A DNA stretch of 64,000 nucleotides from Mesorhabditis belari (GCA_958450365.1 CAUEEP010000871.1:124001-188000); one strand, 5' to 3'. Shown: positions 54,201 to 62,752, counted from the first letter of the stretch. Translations and numbers: made by a program. Notes: generated from the letters alone by a model not told the origin.

Positions 54201-57200
54201 GAGAAAAATATTTCTTTAGCTTTTTAAAAATAGCTCTCCTGCTTCCTTAGTCACAATCTTACAGTAATTTAGATTTTCAATTTAGATTAGATTAGATTCA
54301 ATTCAATTTAGATTCTCCAACATTTTCAGCTTCCCCTGCAAAAAAAATTTCAATGTTTCAAATTACGCAACTCTAGTTACTGATCTTTTTCCTCAATTCT
54401 ATACCGAAAAGAATTTAGATACCGAACGTTTTTTTTTTGCTTTTTTCAAATCAAAATACGATCATCAATCTCTCATCATTTTTTATGCCCTTTTTATCCA
54501 CTGACTTCATATAAGAGATCCATTCGAGTGACACACTTGGCTGGTGAAGGGAAACGGAAAGATAAGTGGAACAGCTGAAAATATTGGGAATTTTTAGGCT
54601 AATCAACTTTTAAAACCATTATCATACAATATTTGGGTTATTTCAAAACGAATATACCGCAAAAACTCTAATAAAAGAGCCGACTCTTCTATTTTTCAAA
54701 TGTTCCTCTAAAATTCTTATTTGTGTCTTAACTACAGTGTCCTTAAATTTTCAAGAGCAATTCAAGAGTTTTTGTTGGATTTTCAGCCGGTTTTCGACGT
54801 CATTAAAGCTTTTTTTTAGTCTATAACTATTATTTATAACCTTCAGAAGGGTTTAAAAGTTTAAAAGAACCTTCAGAAGGTTTAAAAAAGTTAAGAATTT
54901 TGCTATCCAAGAGTTAACAAATACGAAAAAATTAAAAATTTTTTGTTTAGAGCTCTTCTATTGGAATAAATACGATAATTCTTTTAATGGAAAGGGCTTT
55001 TCAATTGGATCACATATGGTAACTCTGAAGTAATGCTGAAAGAGCTTAAAATCTCGTGCAAAAACCTACCACTACCAAACTTTTGCTCACTACAGCTTAA
55101 TAATTTTGAAACAAGCTTTTTCAAAAAAGATAACTCTGTGTTAAAAGTGATTAATGATCACATTGTAGCATACAGATAGCTCCCTCACAACTATTATCAC
55201 TATTAATCACTATCACAACTATAATTAGATTTATTTATGACATGTTGATAATCTTGAAACAAATTTTTTTCACCAAAGGTTTTTTGTTTTCCACTTTCTT
55301 TTTAAAAAATAAAATTTTTTTCTTGAAATAGGTAATTTTCAATTTTAAATTTGTCAAAAAACTTCTCAAAGAACTCACTTTTGCATAAATTTTTCGTAGA
55401 CACATCTCCGCCGTTGGGTGTATCGATGCGGTGATTGTGTTAAACGAGCTGCCCCATTCGAATCGTGTTAAACTGAATGCATTCTGAAAGATAAACGATA
55501 TTTCTTTAGTTTAAGAGAACTTTTGAATGAGTTTTCACGTTTTGAGGAGGCACAACTTTGTTTAGAGATAGTTAATGTTAGCTTCTGTTATAGAGGACCC
55601 TTCAGGCTTTTAAATGATATAAAATTGAATTTGATTGGGCCATGGAATTCTAGGAGAATCAAGAGATAATCTATTGATAATCAAGAGATAATTCCTAGGA
55701 TTCTATGGCCCAATCAAATCTCTTGATAATCAAGAGATTACCTCTTGCTTCTCCTAGGATTCCATGACCCAATCTCTTGATAATTGGGCCATGGAATCCT
55801 AGGAATTATCTCTTGATTATCAATAGATTATCTCTTGATTATCAATAGATTATCTCTTGATCCTCCTAGGATTCCATGGCCCAATCAAATCTTTTGATAA
55901 TCAAGAGATAATCTCTTGCTTTTCCTAGGATTCCCTGTCCCAATTATCAAAAGGTTGGGCCATGGAATAGTAGGAGAAGCAAGAGATTATCTCTTGATTA
56001 TCAAGAGATTTGATTGGGCCATGGAATCCTAGGAATTATCTCTTGATTATCAAGAGATTATCGCTTGATTCACTTAGGATTCCATGGCCCAATCAAATTC
56101 AATTTTATCTCAATCGCTCAGAGCGGATTGTTTGTTTTTTTCTAAATATTTTTATTTCTAACTATTTCGAAATATCGTATTTTTCTAAATACTAACAAAT
56201 TTGATGGAAAATCCGCGAATGATCAAGGAAAAGGGAAGCACTTTGTACCCAACAGGTCTGCCAGTAGGCGAGCGATTACGCGGCCGCACAAAGAACATCT
56301 GGCCAGTCATTTACTAGGGATTTCTCTTGTTTTTTAGATGGCTTCAAATAAAGATATTCAGCTGTAATTTTGTACCCGGGGGTTTTCGGGGTCGGGGAAT
56401 CGATTGGAACTATTCATTTCATTGAGCTATCAACTGAAACTCGAGTTTTCCCATTTGAAACACTCACCCTTGCACAGTGATCCACGTTTCTCATGATGGT
56501 TTCCCCTTGTGCAAGCACCGCTTTTGATGTGCCAAGTTTCAAAATTTTTCGGAAATCTAAAAGGAATTGAATTTTATTATTTAGAAAACTGTTAGATTAC
56601 CTGTCAAAATTTGTCCTAACTTTTGCTTGAAACATATCCTCCGCAAAATGTTTTCCGTTATCTGAAAGCTGTTTTTTTTAGCCAATCAAAAATTTTGTAA
56701 ATGAAATTCAATCTTACAAATCTTCTCTACTCTAAATTCTATTCTTTTAATTATTGCCAAGCCAGTAAAGATTGAAAGTGAACTTTTAAACAGCTTTAAA
56801 AAGCGTTTTATTGGATTGGTGAATTGAAAACTGCCGGCTATTGTCACATGTGACAGTCTGAGCACTTTCTTCAAAAGAAACCCATTTTGGTGTCAATGGA
56901 AAAGTTGTAGAGAATCAAAAATCAAGCTTATATCCAAATTTTCAGGATGATTCAAAAACTGGTTTTCAAGAAATGCCAAATTTACGAATTTTCACAAAAC
57001 TTGCATTTTAAGCGAAACTAGTAAGTGTATCTTTTTGGAAATTTGGCTATAAGCCTAATTTTTGATTCTCTACAACTTTTCCATTGACACCAAAATGGGT
57101 TTCTTTTGAAGAAAGTGCTCAAATGCTCAAACTGGGACATCTCCAGTCCTCCATTTTTGAGTCTCACACTTGTCTCACGCACAAACCAAAATCCTACCAA

Positions 57201-60200
57201 GAAAGAGGAATCCGCAAATTGCCTGTAAAATGGGCAGAAGCCATCAATAATAATGGAAATTATTTGGAATAAATTCATGGTTTTATGTTGAATAGATTTT
57301 AGTTCAAAGTCCGGCAGCTTTCAATTCACGAACCCAATATTTCCGAAAACTTTAATCAGTCCAAAAACTCACCAATTCCAAGTGTTTCGCCGTGTAAAAC
57401 GGCGAGACAGTAGTGCGAATTTTCGAAATGAACGCATTTCGGGCAAAAGTTTCCCTTTTAGAGACACTTTTCCCGTTTGCTAAGCAAATAAATATAATTG
57501 CACAAATCGTTGAATAAAGCTTCATGTTTATAGAAATCGCAAAATTTGCAAACTCCTCGTCTCACTAGCCAAAAATCTCGCTTATCTCAAAATCTCCCAT
57601 ATAAGTTCCTCTAAAGTCTATCTTTTGCCCGTTTTTTTTGTCCATTTTTCACTTGAGTTCGTTTTTTCTGAGTTTTTAGATTCGACGGGATTAGTTCTGA
57701 CTTTTTTTTTGCCTAATAGTTTTTTTGAAAAACTCCTTTTTCTTTTCCATAAAAATATCCTTCCGTGATCTCTTTGAGCAATTTTTGAACGCACCAAATT
57801 CTCCTTTTTCCTTTTTGCTTTTTGCTCGTAAAAGCCGATCGTTTTTGGTTTTGAAATGGAGAGGAAATGACCATTTTATTGTGCAAATTACTCTATTTGA
57901 GTAGACGGTGCCAATTTTAAATCCCCCAATCAGTTTCGATCGGGAATTTTCAAACAAAGATTGAGAAATTTGACGGTTCAAGATCTTCAATCAATGATAA
58001 TTTTGAAATTACAAAACTCTTTGCATCTTAGGCATTTGCACGGGTAAAATGATGACTTCAAAGTTATCTGTTGTAAAATTATCGAAAATTGATCGGCTTT
58101 TGTAAGCGCTAGTTTCAATCTCTTCCACTTAAAGACTCAAAAAATGTCCATATATGACAATATGACTCCATCTGCTTTCTATCGTAATCCCACCTCTGTC
58201 CGACAACTCATTTTGTGACATCGCCAGCGTGGGGAAGGTCCGATTCTGAGCTTCATCCATTGAGATGTCCATTGATGTCCATTGCGACAATTCCGTGCAA
58301 TAGGAAGAAGTAAGGAATCGCTTCTTCCTCGTAAGAGAAGTAAGCAACCACTTCTAATTCGTAAGGGAAGTAAGCAATCGCTTCTTCTTCCTCGTAAGAG
58401 AAGTAACATTCTGAATTCAGAAATGGGGAATAAGAAATAAGAAAAGCAAACTACGATACAAGCTCTTCAGCTTTTTAAATGCAAATTTTTCTCGATACAA
58501 ATTTGGCGGCTAAATTGAGATTAAAGCCCAAAAAACGGAAATGAAAGCAGCTCAACGCTTTCTTTCCTAAAGGGCTGAAAAATATCGAGTTTCAACTTTT
58601 TTGAGAACAAGACTAAAGTGTCCTTATCAATAGACCTCTTTCTACTCCACCATCACAGTGTAAAAAGCTAAAACTAAAGCTGTTGTTGTTTATTTTCTGT
58701 ACTTTCCGGTTATATCTCCAAATGCGTTTTTGTGTATCTTATTTTGATTACTTTAAGAGATATATGACTAGTTTAAAGATGATATATGTTTCTAGATAGT
58801 TTCAGATCAAAAGGGTTATGGTTATGGGTCTAACAAGTTAGATGTAATCTTATTTTTTTTTACAAGTACCGCATTTATCCTTTACTTTTCACTAAGTTAA
58901 TGAAGTAAAACTGAAATTTGTGAGCGAAACTGAAACTGAAATAAGAATTTCTCGAATCACTTCTTAAATGCTGGCCGTAAACAGCTTCGTAAACAGCTTG
59001 CGTCTAGGAAAACAACTGTAATCGGCTTGTGAACGGGAACTCGAACTTGTCCTCTTGTAGCATTGAACCATTAATTCAATTCATTAATTCAATGGTTCAA
59101 CGCTACAGTAGGACAACTTCGAGTTCCCGTTCACAAGCCGATTACAGTTGTTTTCCTAGACGCACAACAGCATTGAACCTTGAAACAAGCATCAAGCTGA
59201 TCATTTACTTTCAGCTTTTTGTAAAAAAATCGTAGAAAGTTCGTTTTAATTTACTTTTTACTCACTTTCTACTCACTATTAGTGCTTTAAATGGGCTTCT
59301 GTTATCAAAAGAATGATCAAAACCACTTTGACCGGTCGGGTTTAGCTAGATTTGGCTAGAATTTCTAGAAAATCACGTCAAATTTAATGCAAAACTCTTC
59401 GCCTTGTTAAATCAATGAGAAATTTGGCAAATTTTTGTCAAAAACCATACCTAGAAACTGATTGATTGCGTTTTTTTTGCATTTTTCACTTCCTTGATCC
59501 TGGAAAGAATCTCTCGTTTTTTTTCTTTTTTGCCAAAAATGTTTGAAAATGATAATCGGTAGATTGATGTGAAATTGCTTAATGAATCTTTTTCATTAAA
59601 ACAAGAAAAATTTATTTAGTTTGGGGTGCGACCCGCTTTAACCTTATCAACGGGGAATGATTCTGCTTAACGAATAGCACAAAAGGTTAAAAGGGTTTCC
59701 CCAAAAGCGCTTACAACGTAACAAGAACACGTAGTATCCAACATAAGATTAATACTCTTAAGAAGAGTACAGATCGGATTGATACTACGTCGATGGTGAC
59801 ACAAATGTTAGTAAAACCAGTCTCTCTACAATGTTAAACCAGTTATCTAAACAGGATTTAAAACCTGAAGAGTAGCATAAAGTAAAGTGAATTTATAACG
59901 TTACTGTTTATTAGTACAGAACCGAAATGCAACAATACCCATTACAAAAACAGCATGCGCATCAAAAATGAAACAACAAAGTTCCCCCAAGAAAGAAGGC
60001 AAAAACCCGCAGACCAAAAAAAGAAATGATTTCGGGAAGGGAGAAAAAAGGACGAAAAATGCGACGCGAATAATTGCAAAATAGCAACGCAAATAGGAAG
60101 GAAACGGACGCGACCATTTAAAAAGCTAGCAAAGTTGATCATTTCATAATAGCCGTCGTAGCCAACCGGATAGGAGTCTCTTGTCTCCTAGTCGGGGGGT

Positions 60201-62720
60201 TTTTTGTGCAAAAACCAAACCTAGAAACTGATTGATTGCGTTCTAAGGGTCCTAAGAAAGAATGTTTTCTTTTTCCCATTATTATCGGTTTCTTTTCTTA
60301 ACAACATTTAGGCAATAGGGGGTAATTAGGGGTAAAAATCTCTTCCTTTTTGTTGTAATTCATTATTTGTATCGAATAAATATAAAGTTTATTGAAAATT
60401 CGGAAAAATCTTACTGATTTGCAACTTCTGAAAAGTAAAACTTTCAAAGGGATCAAAGTTAATTCGTAAATGATTTCAAAAAGAAAATTTTAGAACCAGA
60501 ATTGACATGCGCCAATGTGGATTGCTTGTCGGGGATGATCTGTCAGATGGCTGAGGTAAAATATTTCAAATTTTTTGGCCGATACCGGAAACCGATAAAT
60601 AAATTAGCATCCAAACAATTATAGCTAAATATTCCAATTGAATAACCGATCAGCCTCTTTCTTTTGTCTTACAAATAGCTTTACTAGGAGACCAGTAATA
60701 ACATGAAATTAGTCAGTTAGTCAACCCTAGTTAGCCAACTATTAGGGGGGTGCAAAAGAAACTTCCGATTTGACGGAAAAAAAAGATGGCCCGATAGTGA
60801 CATGACACAATGGAATATTTTTGCAAGATCTCGAGAGATGAGGATCGGCCTGAATAAGTCCCTCAGCGGCTTCTCACACCTGGCCCGAACCGGCCGTCAC
60901 CCAAAGCCTTGTCCCCTTCCGGAATCGTTGAACCAAGCTGACACTGCCTGAGACAAACTGCCACTCCGAAAGAGCACAGAGAGAACGATGCGATTCGGCA
61001 GCAGACTTGCCTCTACAAATTTGGTCCTCTTCCTTTGGTCCTTGCGAGAAACGATGCGGCAGCAGACTTCCAATTTTGAAGTAAACAGTAGCTGCTCGTA
61101 GCACAAACTTTGCCGACCATGACTAAATAAAAATATAAGGAAAACACAAAATTCAAATGTCGATAAAGCCATATGCGAAAAACAAAAAAAGCCGTTGCCG
61201 CTCGTTTCTGATAAATGGAGCCGTCCCATCGGCAGTTTTTGCACCACCCTAATATAAAACCGATATCGAGCTTCTTTTGATAAGCATTGATTTGATTGCC
61301 TTTTGATTGCCAGAGCTTATCTAGATTCTTGTAAAAAGTGTTGATGTGCCAGGTGATGACAAAAATGCCGACAGCCAGTCAACATCACTTCAAACTTGAA
61401 GCTTTTTCATCATTATATAATTCCAATTTATTCAAGGGGTAGAAATAAATCCGTAATCACTAAGCTATCCTCTGAATTTTCCCCTAATTTTACACAACTT
61501 ATAACCGTAAAAATTGGTAATAATTGATTTCTAGGTGAATTGTACTACCGATCCATGCATCCCCACTCCGCAATGTTTCGAGCCAAACACAACGACAAGT
61601 GGGCGGGGAATTTTCTTGTTTCAAATTGATTTCAAATTGATTCGTCTTTAGCTTTCAAACTTTTATTTAGTAGCCAAAGCCAACTTAAAAATCCTAATAT
61701 TTGATTGACAACTTGAAAGTGGGTACACTTTTTCCTTTTTTCCATAAAACATATTTAATACGCTGATTGAATTAGACTTCTCTAAATCGCTAAATGAATT
61801 AGACTTATATATTATCTAATTTAAGACACGCTTGAGCAAATTTCGGCAACTTTTGAAACGAATTTGAGCAGAAATTCAAGTTTTTTCTGGAAATTCTTTA
61901 AAAAAACATACAACTAAAGCAATTAGACAAATCGAGCCGAGAAATCGCCTTAGATGCTTAACTTTTCATGCTTTGCCTTTTTCTATTAACGTCAGAAGGT
62001 TTATGTGAAAGAAAGTGCTCAAATCGCTTCATCTAGTGTTCATCATTTTTGGCTCCTCAACTTCTTGCCCCCAAGAAACCTACAAAAACGAAGCTTTTCT
62101 AAATCTATTAAAAGCCTTTTTTAGAGAATAAATGAGCCTCTTTATTGGTAAAAACTGTAGATTAATTGGTGGACTAGTGATTTCTAAAAAGTCCAATGAA
62201 TAAGTGTCCCCAACTTTCAAGTTGCCAATGCCATTCTAATAGAACGGCCCTCTCCATTAGAAGGGTCCCTCTCTAATAGAACAGCCGACCGTTCTATTAG
62301 AATTTTTACGGTATTTCAGTTTGCCAAAAAAACGAGGTTTATACGGATTGTGCGCCGACTTGCGAGGATACTTGTCATGGAATAAATGTAAGTGTTGAAA
62401 TTTTGAAAACGAAAAACATTTCTCAAACTTTCTGTCACCTGTTTAAATGAAATATATTGCAAACTTCTCGTCATTATCAGCTAGCTTTTCGATTTGATTT
62501 GCCTCAAGTTGAAACCTAGCTTTTGTTATAAGTGAAAATTCAGAAAATGAGATAAATAAATATTTGTAATTTATTATAATAACAAAGTTACAAAATTTTA
62601 CGTAAAAATTTCAGGATTGCGGAATGACTGCCGAGGTTTGCAAGCCCGGATGTAAATGTGCAACGGGACGCCGTCGAAACGCCAGAGGGAGATGCACATT
62701 GAAGAGAAATTGCTACTTGT
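30201..62720 (+). CDS. Very large secreted multi-TIL cysteine-rich protein gene (3' end beyond window)
   Basis: Exons: 30201-30215, 31875-31923, 34433-34521, 34711-34807, 36357-36436, 37022-37130, 37893-38036, 40665-40741, 41046-41151, 41304-41359, 41757-41811, 42638-42736, 42948-43021, 43104-43212, 43768-43863, 45085-45168, 46480-46560, 46919-46989, 47090-47144, 48361-48416, 49048-49111, 50505-50560, 50689-50749, 60494-60555, 61535-61598, 62320-62387, 62615-62720; about 694 codons, frame kept throughout. Exons 1-2 encode a signal peptide (ISTFLLSAFVSG). Five ten-Cys TIL domains come from exon pairs 3+4, 5+6, 8+9, 13+14, 26+27 (for example CPANSSFKTCSSMCESKCG then MCIESCGPPKCQCNSGYQR). Between them are shorter Cys modules such as CTAKCSAGQKCVL plus CVRAPCPPIPTC, for which I know no name. 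Nearly every module starts and ends in phase 1. TIL domains usually inhibit serine proteases; secreted inhibitor is inference. The donor of exon 7 (38036) is weak, and the last donor (TTGT|GTAAGT) implies further exons. Confidence 0.85.
30365..30880. mobile_element. Mariner-like MITE in TIL intron 1
   Basis: Ends GGTTGATGCATAAGTCTTTT and complement with TA on both sides, 516 bp; the motif resembles mariner TIRs. Interior without transposase. Confidence 0.8.
30911..31016 (+). repeat. Perfect-stem hairpin, ~46 bp arms
   Basis: The left arm (from AATTAGATTTCGACAAGG) and the right arm (ending CCTTATCGAAATCTAATT) pair over about 46 bp with one mismatch and a 14-nt loop. It lies in TIL intron 1, so its transcript would form a long dsRNA stem. 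Not obviously a miRNA precursor, since the pairing is too perfect. Confidence 0.75.
31045..31742. repeat. 95-bp direct repeats flanking a TIR element
   Basis: 31045-31140 and 31648-31742 are about 90% alike (shared TGATTTAGTTTCATTGGATA). Between them is the TIR element 31143-31647. This is either a tandem duplication later invaded, or part of a composite unit. Confidence 0.7.
31143..31647 (+). mobile_element. TIR element carrying a tRNA-like segment and a GC-rich ORF
   Basis: Ends TACCCTAAAGTCGCGAGTAT and a near-perfect complement. Inside: a tRNA-like 3' half with a T-arm-like GAGGGTTCGAACCCCGC (31216-31233), then a GC-rich block (about 31272-31528) bounded by the imperfect direct repeat AAGAACAATAATA. 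One open frame in that block reads IAILCCYLLLRAWLGASALL and continues for about 60 residues; it uses GC-rich codons unlike the surroundings and lacks an ATG at its start. The GC-rich block could be a retrocopy or captured gene piece. Confidence 0.5.
32172..32290 (-). pseudogene. Antisense copy of TIL exon 6, damaged
   Basis: It matches exon 6 (37022-37130), starting at TTTCTAG|GCATGC. One substitution lies in the Thr codon of CQCNTEYE (ACC to GCC). Near its end about 15 extra bases are inserted and the donor GT is lost (AAG|TTTTG), so it could no longer be spliced correctly. Confidence 0.8.
32361..32440 (+). pseudogene. tRNA-Thr-like sequence with internal duplication
   Basis: A-box-like GTAGCTCATTGTAG, an anticodon arm TTCGC-CCGGTAA-GCGAG whose loop could read GGT (Thr) but has C instead of T at position 33, a duplicated AAGCGAGAGGT, and a B-box GGTGCGAATCC. 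Mirrored at 36872-36952 on the minus strand. Broken by the 11-bp duplication. Confidence 0.5.
33317..33537. mobile_element. TA-flanked MITE with 75-bp inverted arms
   Basis: 221 bp, ends CTGGACAATGAAATATCATA and complement, TA on both sides. The arms share GACGATCTTTTTTC and GAGTTACAGA. Non-coding. Confidence 0.85.
34940..35068. repeat. Three degraded ~50-bp tandem units at the LINE 5' junction
   Basis: Units share CCAGTGGATTTTG, TTAGTTTCTTT and AATCCACCGGAAAA. The third runs into LINE sequence at about 35069. Confidence 0.65.
35069..36332 (+). mobile_element. 5'-truncated non-LTR retrotransposon (LINE) with RT C-terminal half
   Basis: The first frame has SSGVPQGSVLGPLLFLIYIN and the catalytic YADDLK. 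After a frameshift near 35376 the second frame continues with WSKSWKLNIAPDKC, KDLGILLVPSLKF and WSPSIKKLITLVENVQRRFT to a stop at 36178. This order matches the finger-palm-thumb and tail of Jockey/CR1-like reverse transcriptases. Endonuclease and the 5' half are absent. The 3' end has CCTGAATAAAGCATATATAT, and similar LINE tails occur at about 33545-33605 (-) and 54070-54115 (+). It lies in TIL intron 4. Confidence 0.9.
36855..37142. repeat. Inverted repeat IR2, right arm (contains exon 6)
   Basis: Holds the functional-looking exon 6 of the TIL gene plus, upstream, the mirrored tRNA-like block (36872-36952, minus strand) and the ATACGT/ACGTAT palindrome. Its partner arm is at 32156-32459. Confidence 0.85.
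38138..38362. mobile_element. MITE family TAG-1, copy A
   Basis: Ends ACCGTATTCTCTCTAATAGT and TACTATTAGAGAA; body includes ATCCCCCACTAGATCTCATC and CGACCCCACATCGATAG. First of at least five body copies, all inside TIL introns. Confidence 0.85.
38504..38716. mobile_element. MITE family TAG-1, copy B
   Basis: Almost identical body to copy A only 140 bp upstream, same orientation, so probably a local duplication of the element. Confidence 0.85.
38750..38940. repeat. Tandem repeat AGCTCCTTTAAAGCTCTTTTAA
   Basis: About nine copies of a ~20-bp unit made of GCTCCTTTAAA and GCTCTTTTAAA, following on from the end of MITE copy B, whose flank (AAAGCTCCTTTAAAGCTCC) seems to have seeded it. Confidence 0.9.
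40023..40121 (-). pseudogene. Antisense orphan copy of TIL exon 12, intact
   Basis: 99 nt, the same length as exon 12 (42638-42736) and, as far as I can read, identical in sequence. An acceptor TTTTAG and a donor GTAGAT are kept on the minus strand. It reads TGCAAVSCMVGQECVVDKNG. It lies in intron 7 of the TIL gene in the opposite orientation. Confidence 0.9.
40438..40553. mobile_element. Short TAG-1-related MITE (left IR3 arm)
   Basis: Ends ACCGTATTTTCTGTAATAGT and complement; interior made of repeated GCACTACTATT motifs. Mirrored at 42206-42322. Confidence 0.8.
42079..42766. repeat. Inverted repeat IR3, right arm (contains exon 12)
   Basis: It begins with an antisense copy of the exon-8 acceptor region (GGCAATTGCCTAG) and ends just after exon 12. 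The 1.4-kb spacer between the arms contains exons 8-11. Confidence 0.93.
42206..42322. mobile_element. Short TAG-1-related MITE (right IR3 arm)
   Basis: Mirror of 40438-40553, with a few substitutions. Confidence 0.8.
44255..44545. repeat. Tandem repeat GAGAATGATA, ~28 copies
   Basis: 10-bp unit with variants GAGAATGCTA, GAAAATGATA and GAGATTGATA in TIL intron 15. Confidence 0.95.
44811..44965. repeat. Tandem repeat, 21-bp unit (CTGTCAGTTCGCAGCTTCTG)
   Basis: About seven and a half nearly perfect copies in TIL intron 15. The unit length is a multiple of three, so it gives a spurious 100-codon ORF. Confidence 0.95.
46605..46800. repeat. Tandem repeat, 13-bp unit (CGAAGCTAACACA)
   Basis: About 14 copies in TIL intron 17; the first are perfect and the last three carry CATCAAGCTAA variants. 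It is followed by a repeated AAAGAAATATTGAATTT block. Confidence 0.95.
47370..47882. repeat. Foldback element FB1, complete
   Basis: 513 bp in TIL intron 19. Ends GGGAGTGGGACAAATGCGAC and complement; arms of about 200 bp with CCGGACATTTGCGCACC and CCAATTTCTATTCCAAAAG; a small central unique part with TTACAGAAAATTGACC. The right half matches 1-199. Confidence 0.9.
48568..48745. repeat. Tandem repeat, 21-bp unit (ACTTGACAAGCACTGAACTTA)
   Basis: About eight copies in TIL intron 20, in frame with a spurious ORF. Later units have AACACT for AGCACT. Confidence 0.95.
49145..49852. mobile_element. Inverted-repeat element IRE-A, copy 1
   Basis: Left end GGTGATGGCAATGAAACCAG, right end complementary. 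Arms share CAGCCAATAAGTGTTGTATA and the region around AGGAGATTCAG. A near-identical copy is at 62753-63465, also after a TIL exon. Non-coding; two ~90-codon frames here are by-products. Confidence 0.85.
49985..50285. mobile_element. MITE family TAG-1, copy C
   Basis: Opposite orientation to copies A and B, with about 75 bp of extra sequence near the left end (ACCTATCACAACCTACATGG). Confidence 0.8.
50786..50998. mobile_element. MITE family TAG-1, copy D
   Basis: Ends ACCGTATTCTCTCTAATAG and complement; body like copy C. In TIL intron 23. Confidence 0.85.
51270..51488. mobile_element. MITE family TAG-1, copy E
   Basis: Same structure as copy D, 270 bp downstream in the same orientation. Confidence 0.85.
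52256..52327 (+). tRNA. tRNA-Gln (anticodon TTG)
   Basis: Complete 72-nt cloverleaf: acceptor GGTTCCA/TGGAACC, D arm with GTGTAGCGGTTAGCAC, anticodon loop CTTTGAA (TTG, reads CAA), T arm GAGTTCGAATCTC, discriminator T. Both internal promoter boxes are consensus and a TTTT Pol III terminator follows within about 20 bp. It lies inside the 9.7-kb intron 23 of the TIL gene, same strand. It matches the conserved animal tRNA-Gln closely. Confidence 0.97.
53646..57525 (-). CDS. Nested secreted protein of unknown function (192 aa)
   Basis: Six exons join in frame: 57373-57525, 56601-56661, 56468-56556, 55379-55483, 53844-53906, 53646-53753. The start MKLYSTICAIIFICLANG is a signal peptide; the mature part is basic at first (SVSKRETFARNAFISKIRTT), helical, with about seven cysteines spread through it, and ends IDYYEIVRLFQK. 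No domain recognised. All donors are GTGAGT-like or GTAATC, all acceptors end in CAG or TAG. It lies wholly within intron 23 of the TIL gene on the opposite strand, and its own first intron contains a mariner MITE (56811-57337). Independent promoter likely; a weak TATA-like ATAT lies about 75 bp upstream. Confidence 0.75.
55621..56106. repeat. Palindrome cluster, unit ATTGGGCCATGGAATCCTAG
   Basis: About eight alternating direct and inverted copies of an imperfect palindrome joining GGGCCATGGAATCCTAGGA to ATCTCTTGATTATCAAGAGA. The outer ends (AAAATTGAATTTGATTGGGC and complement) are themselves inverted. The block has almost no unique sequence and lies in intron 3 of the nested gene. Confidence 0.9.
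56811..57337. mobile_element. Mariner-derived MITE, copy 2
   Basis: 527 bp, nearly identical to 16207-16723, TA on both sides, in intron 1 of the nested secreted-protein gene. Confidence 0.9.
59000..59163. repeat. Near-perfect palindrome, ~80-bp arms
   Basis: GCGTCTAGGAAAACAACTGT pairs with its complement at the other end; pairing continues through CGGCTTGTGAACGGGAACTC to a centre near ATTCAATTCATTAATT. Only a few mismatches. No terminal target duplication was recognised. Confidence 0.9.
59440..60242. repeat. ~30-bp direct repeats 770 bp apart
   Basis: CCTAGAAACTGATTGATTGC, with flanking AAAAACC, occurs at 59440-59472 and 60208-60242. They could be target duplications or ends of an inserted block; the interior has no recognised ORF. 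Confidence 0.55.
60743..61252 (-). mobile_element. Mariner fragment with TTAGGG(G/T)GGTGCAAAA ends
   Basis: Ends TTAGGGGGGTGCAAAAG and, inverted, TTAGGGTGGTGCAAAAACTG. On the minus strand, broken frames give an HTH-like piece (VQRFRKG, continuing GDKALGDGRFGPG in another frame) similar to the mariner N-terminal region. The catalytic domain is missing. In TIL intron 24. Confidence 0.65.
61755..62410. repeat. Inverted repeat IR4, right arm (contains exon 26)
   Basis: Partner of 26060-26715. It includes the TCTAATAGAACGG element whose right end (TTTTTACGGTATTTCAG) directly supplies the acceptor of exon 26. Confidence 0.85.
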
Positions 62721-62752
62721 GTAAGTTATGGGATAAAAAATAAAGTTATTAA

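Larger units (their letters stand above)
57526..60493. other. Intronic (TIL intron 23); no further gene seen
   Basis: Holds GTAAGAGAAGTAAGCAATCG repeats (58330-58410), the palindrome 59000-59163 and a spaced direct repeat at 59440/60208. Small ORFs have no support. Confidence 0.45.

Noticed and set aside
56010..56195. 61-codon ORF in the palindrome cluster
   Set aside because: Arises from the repeated palindrome units and has no coding features.
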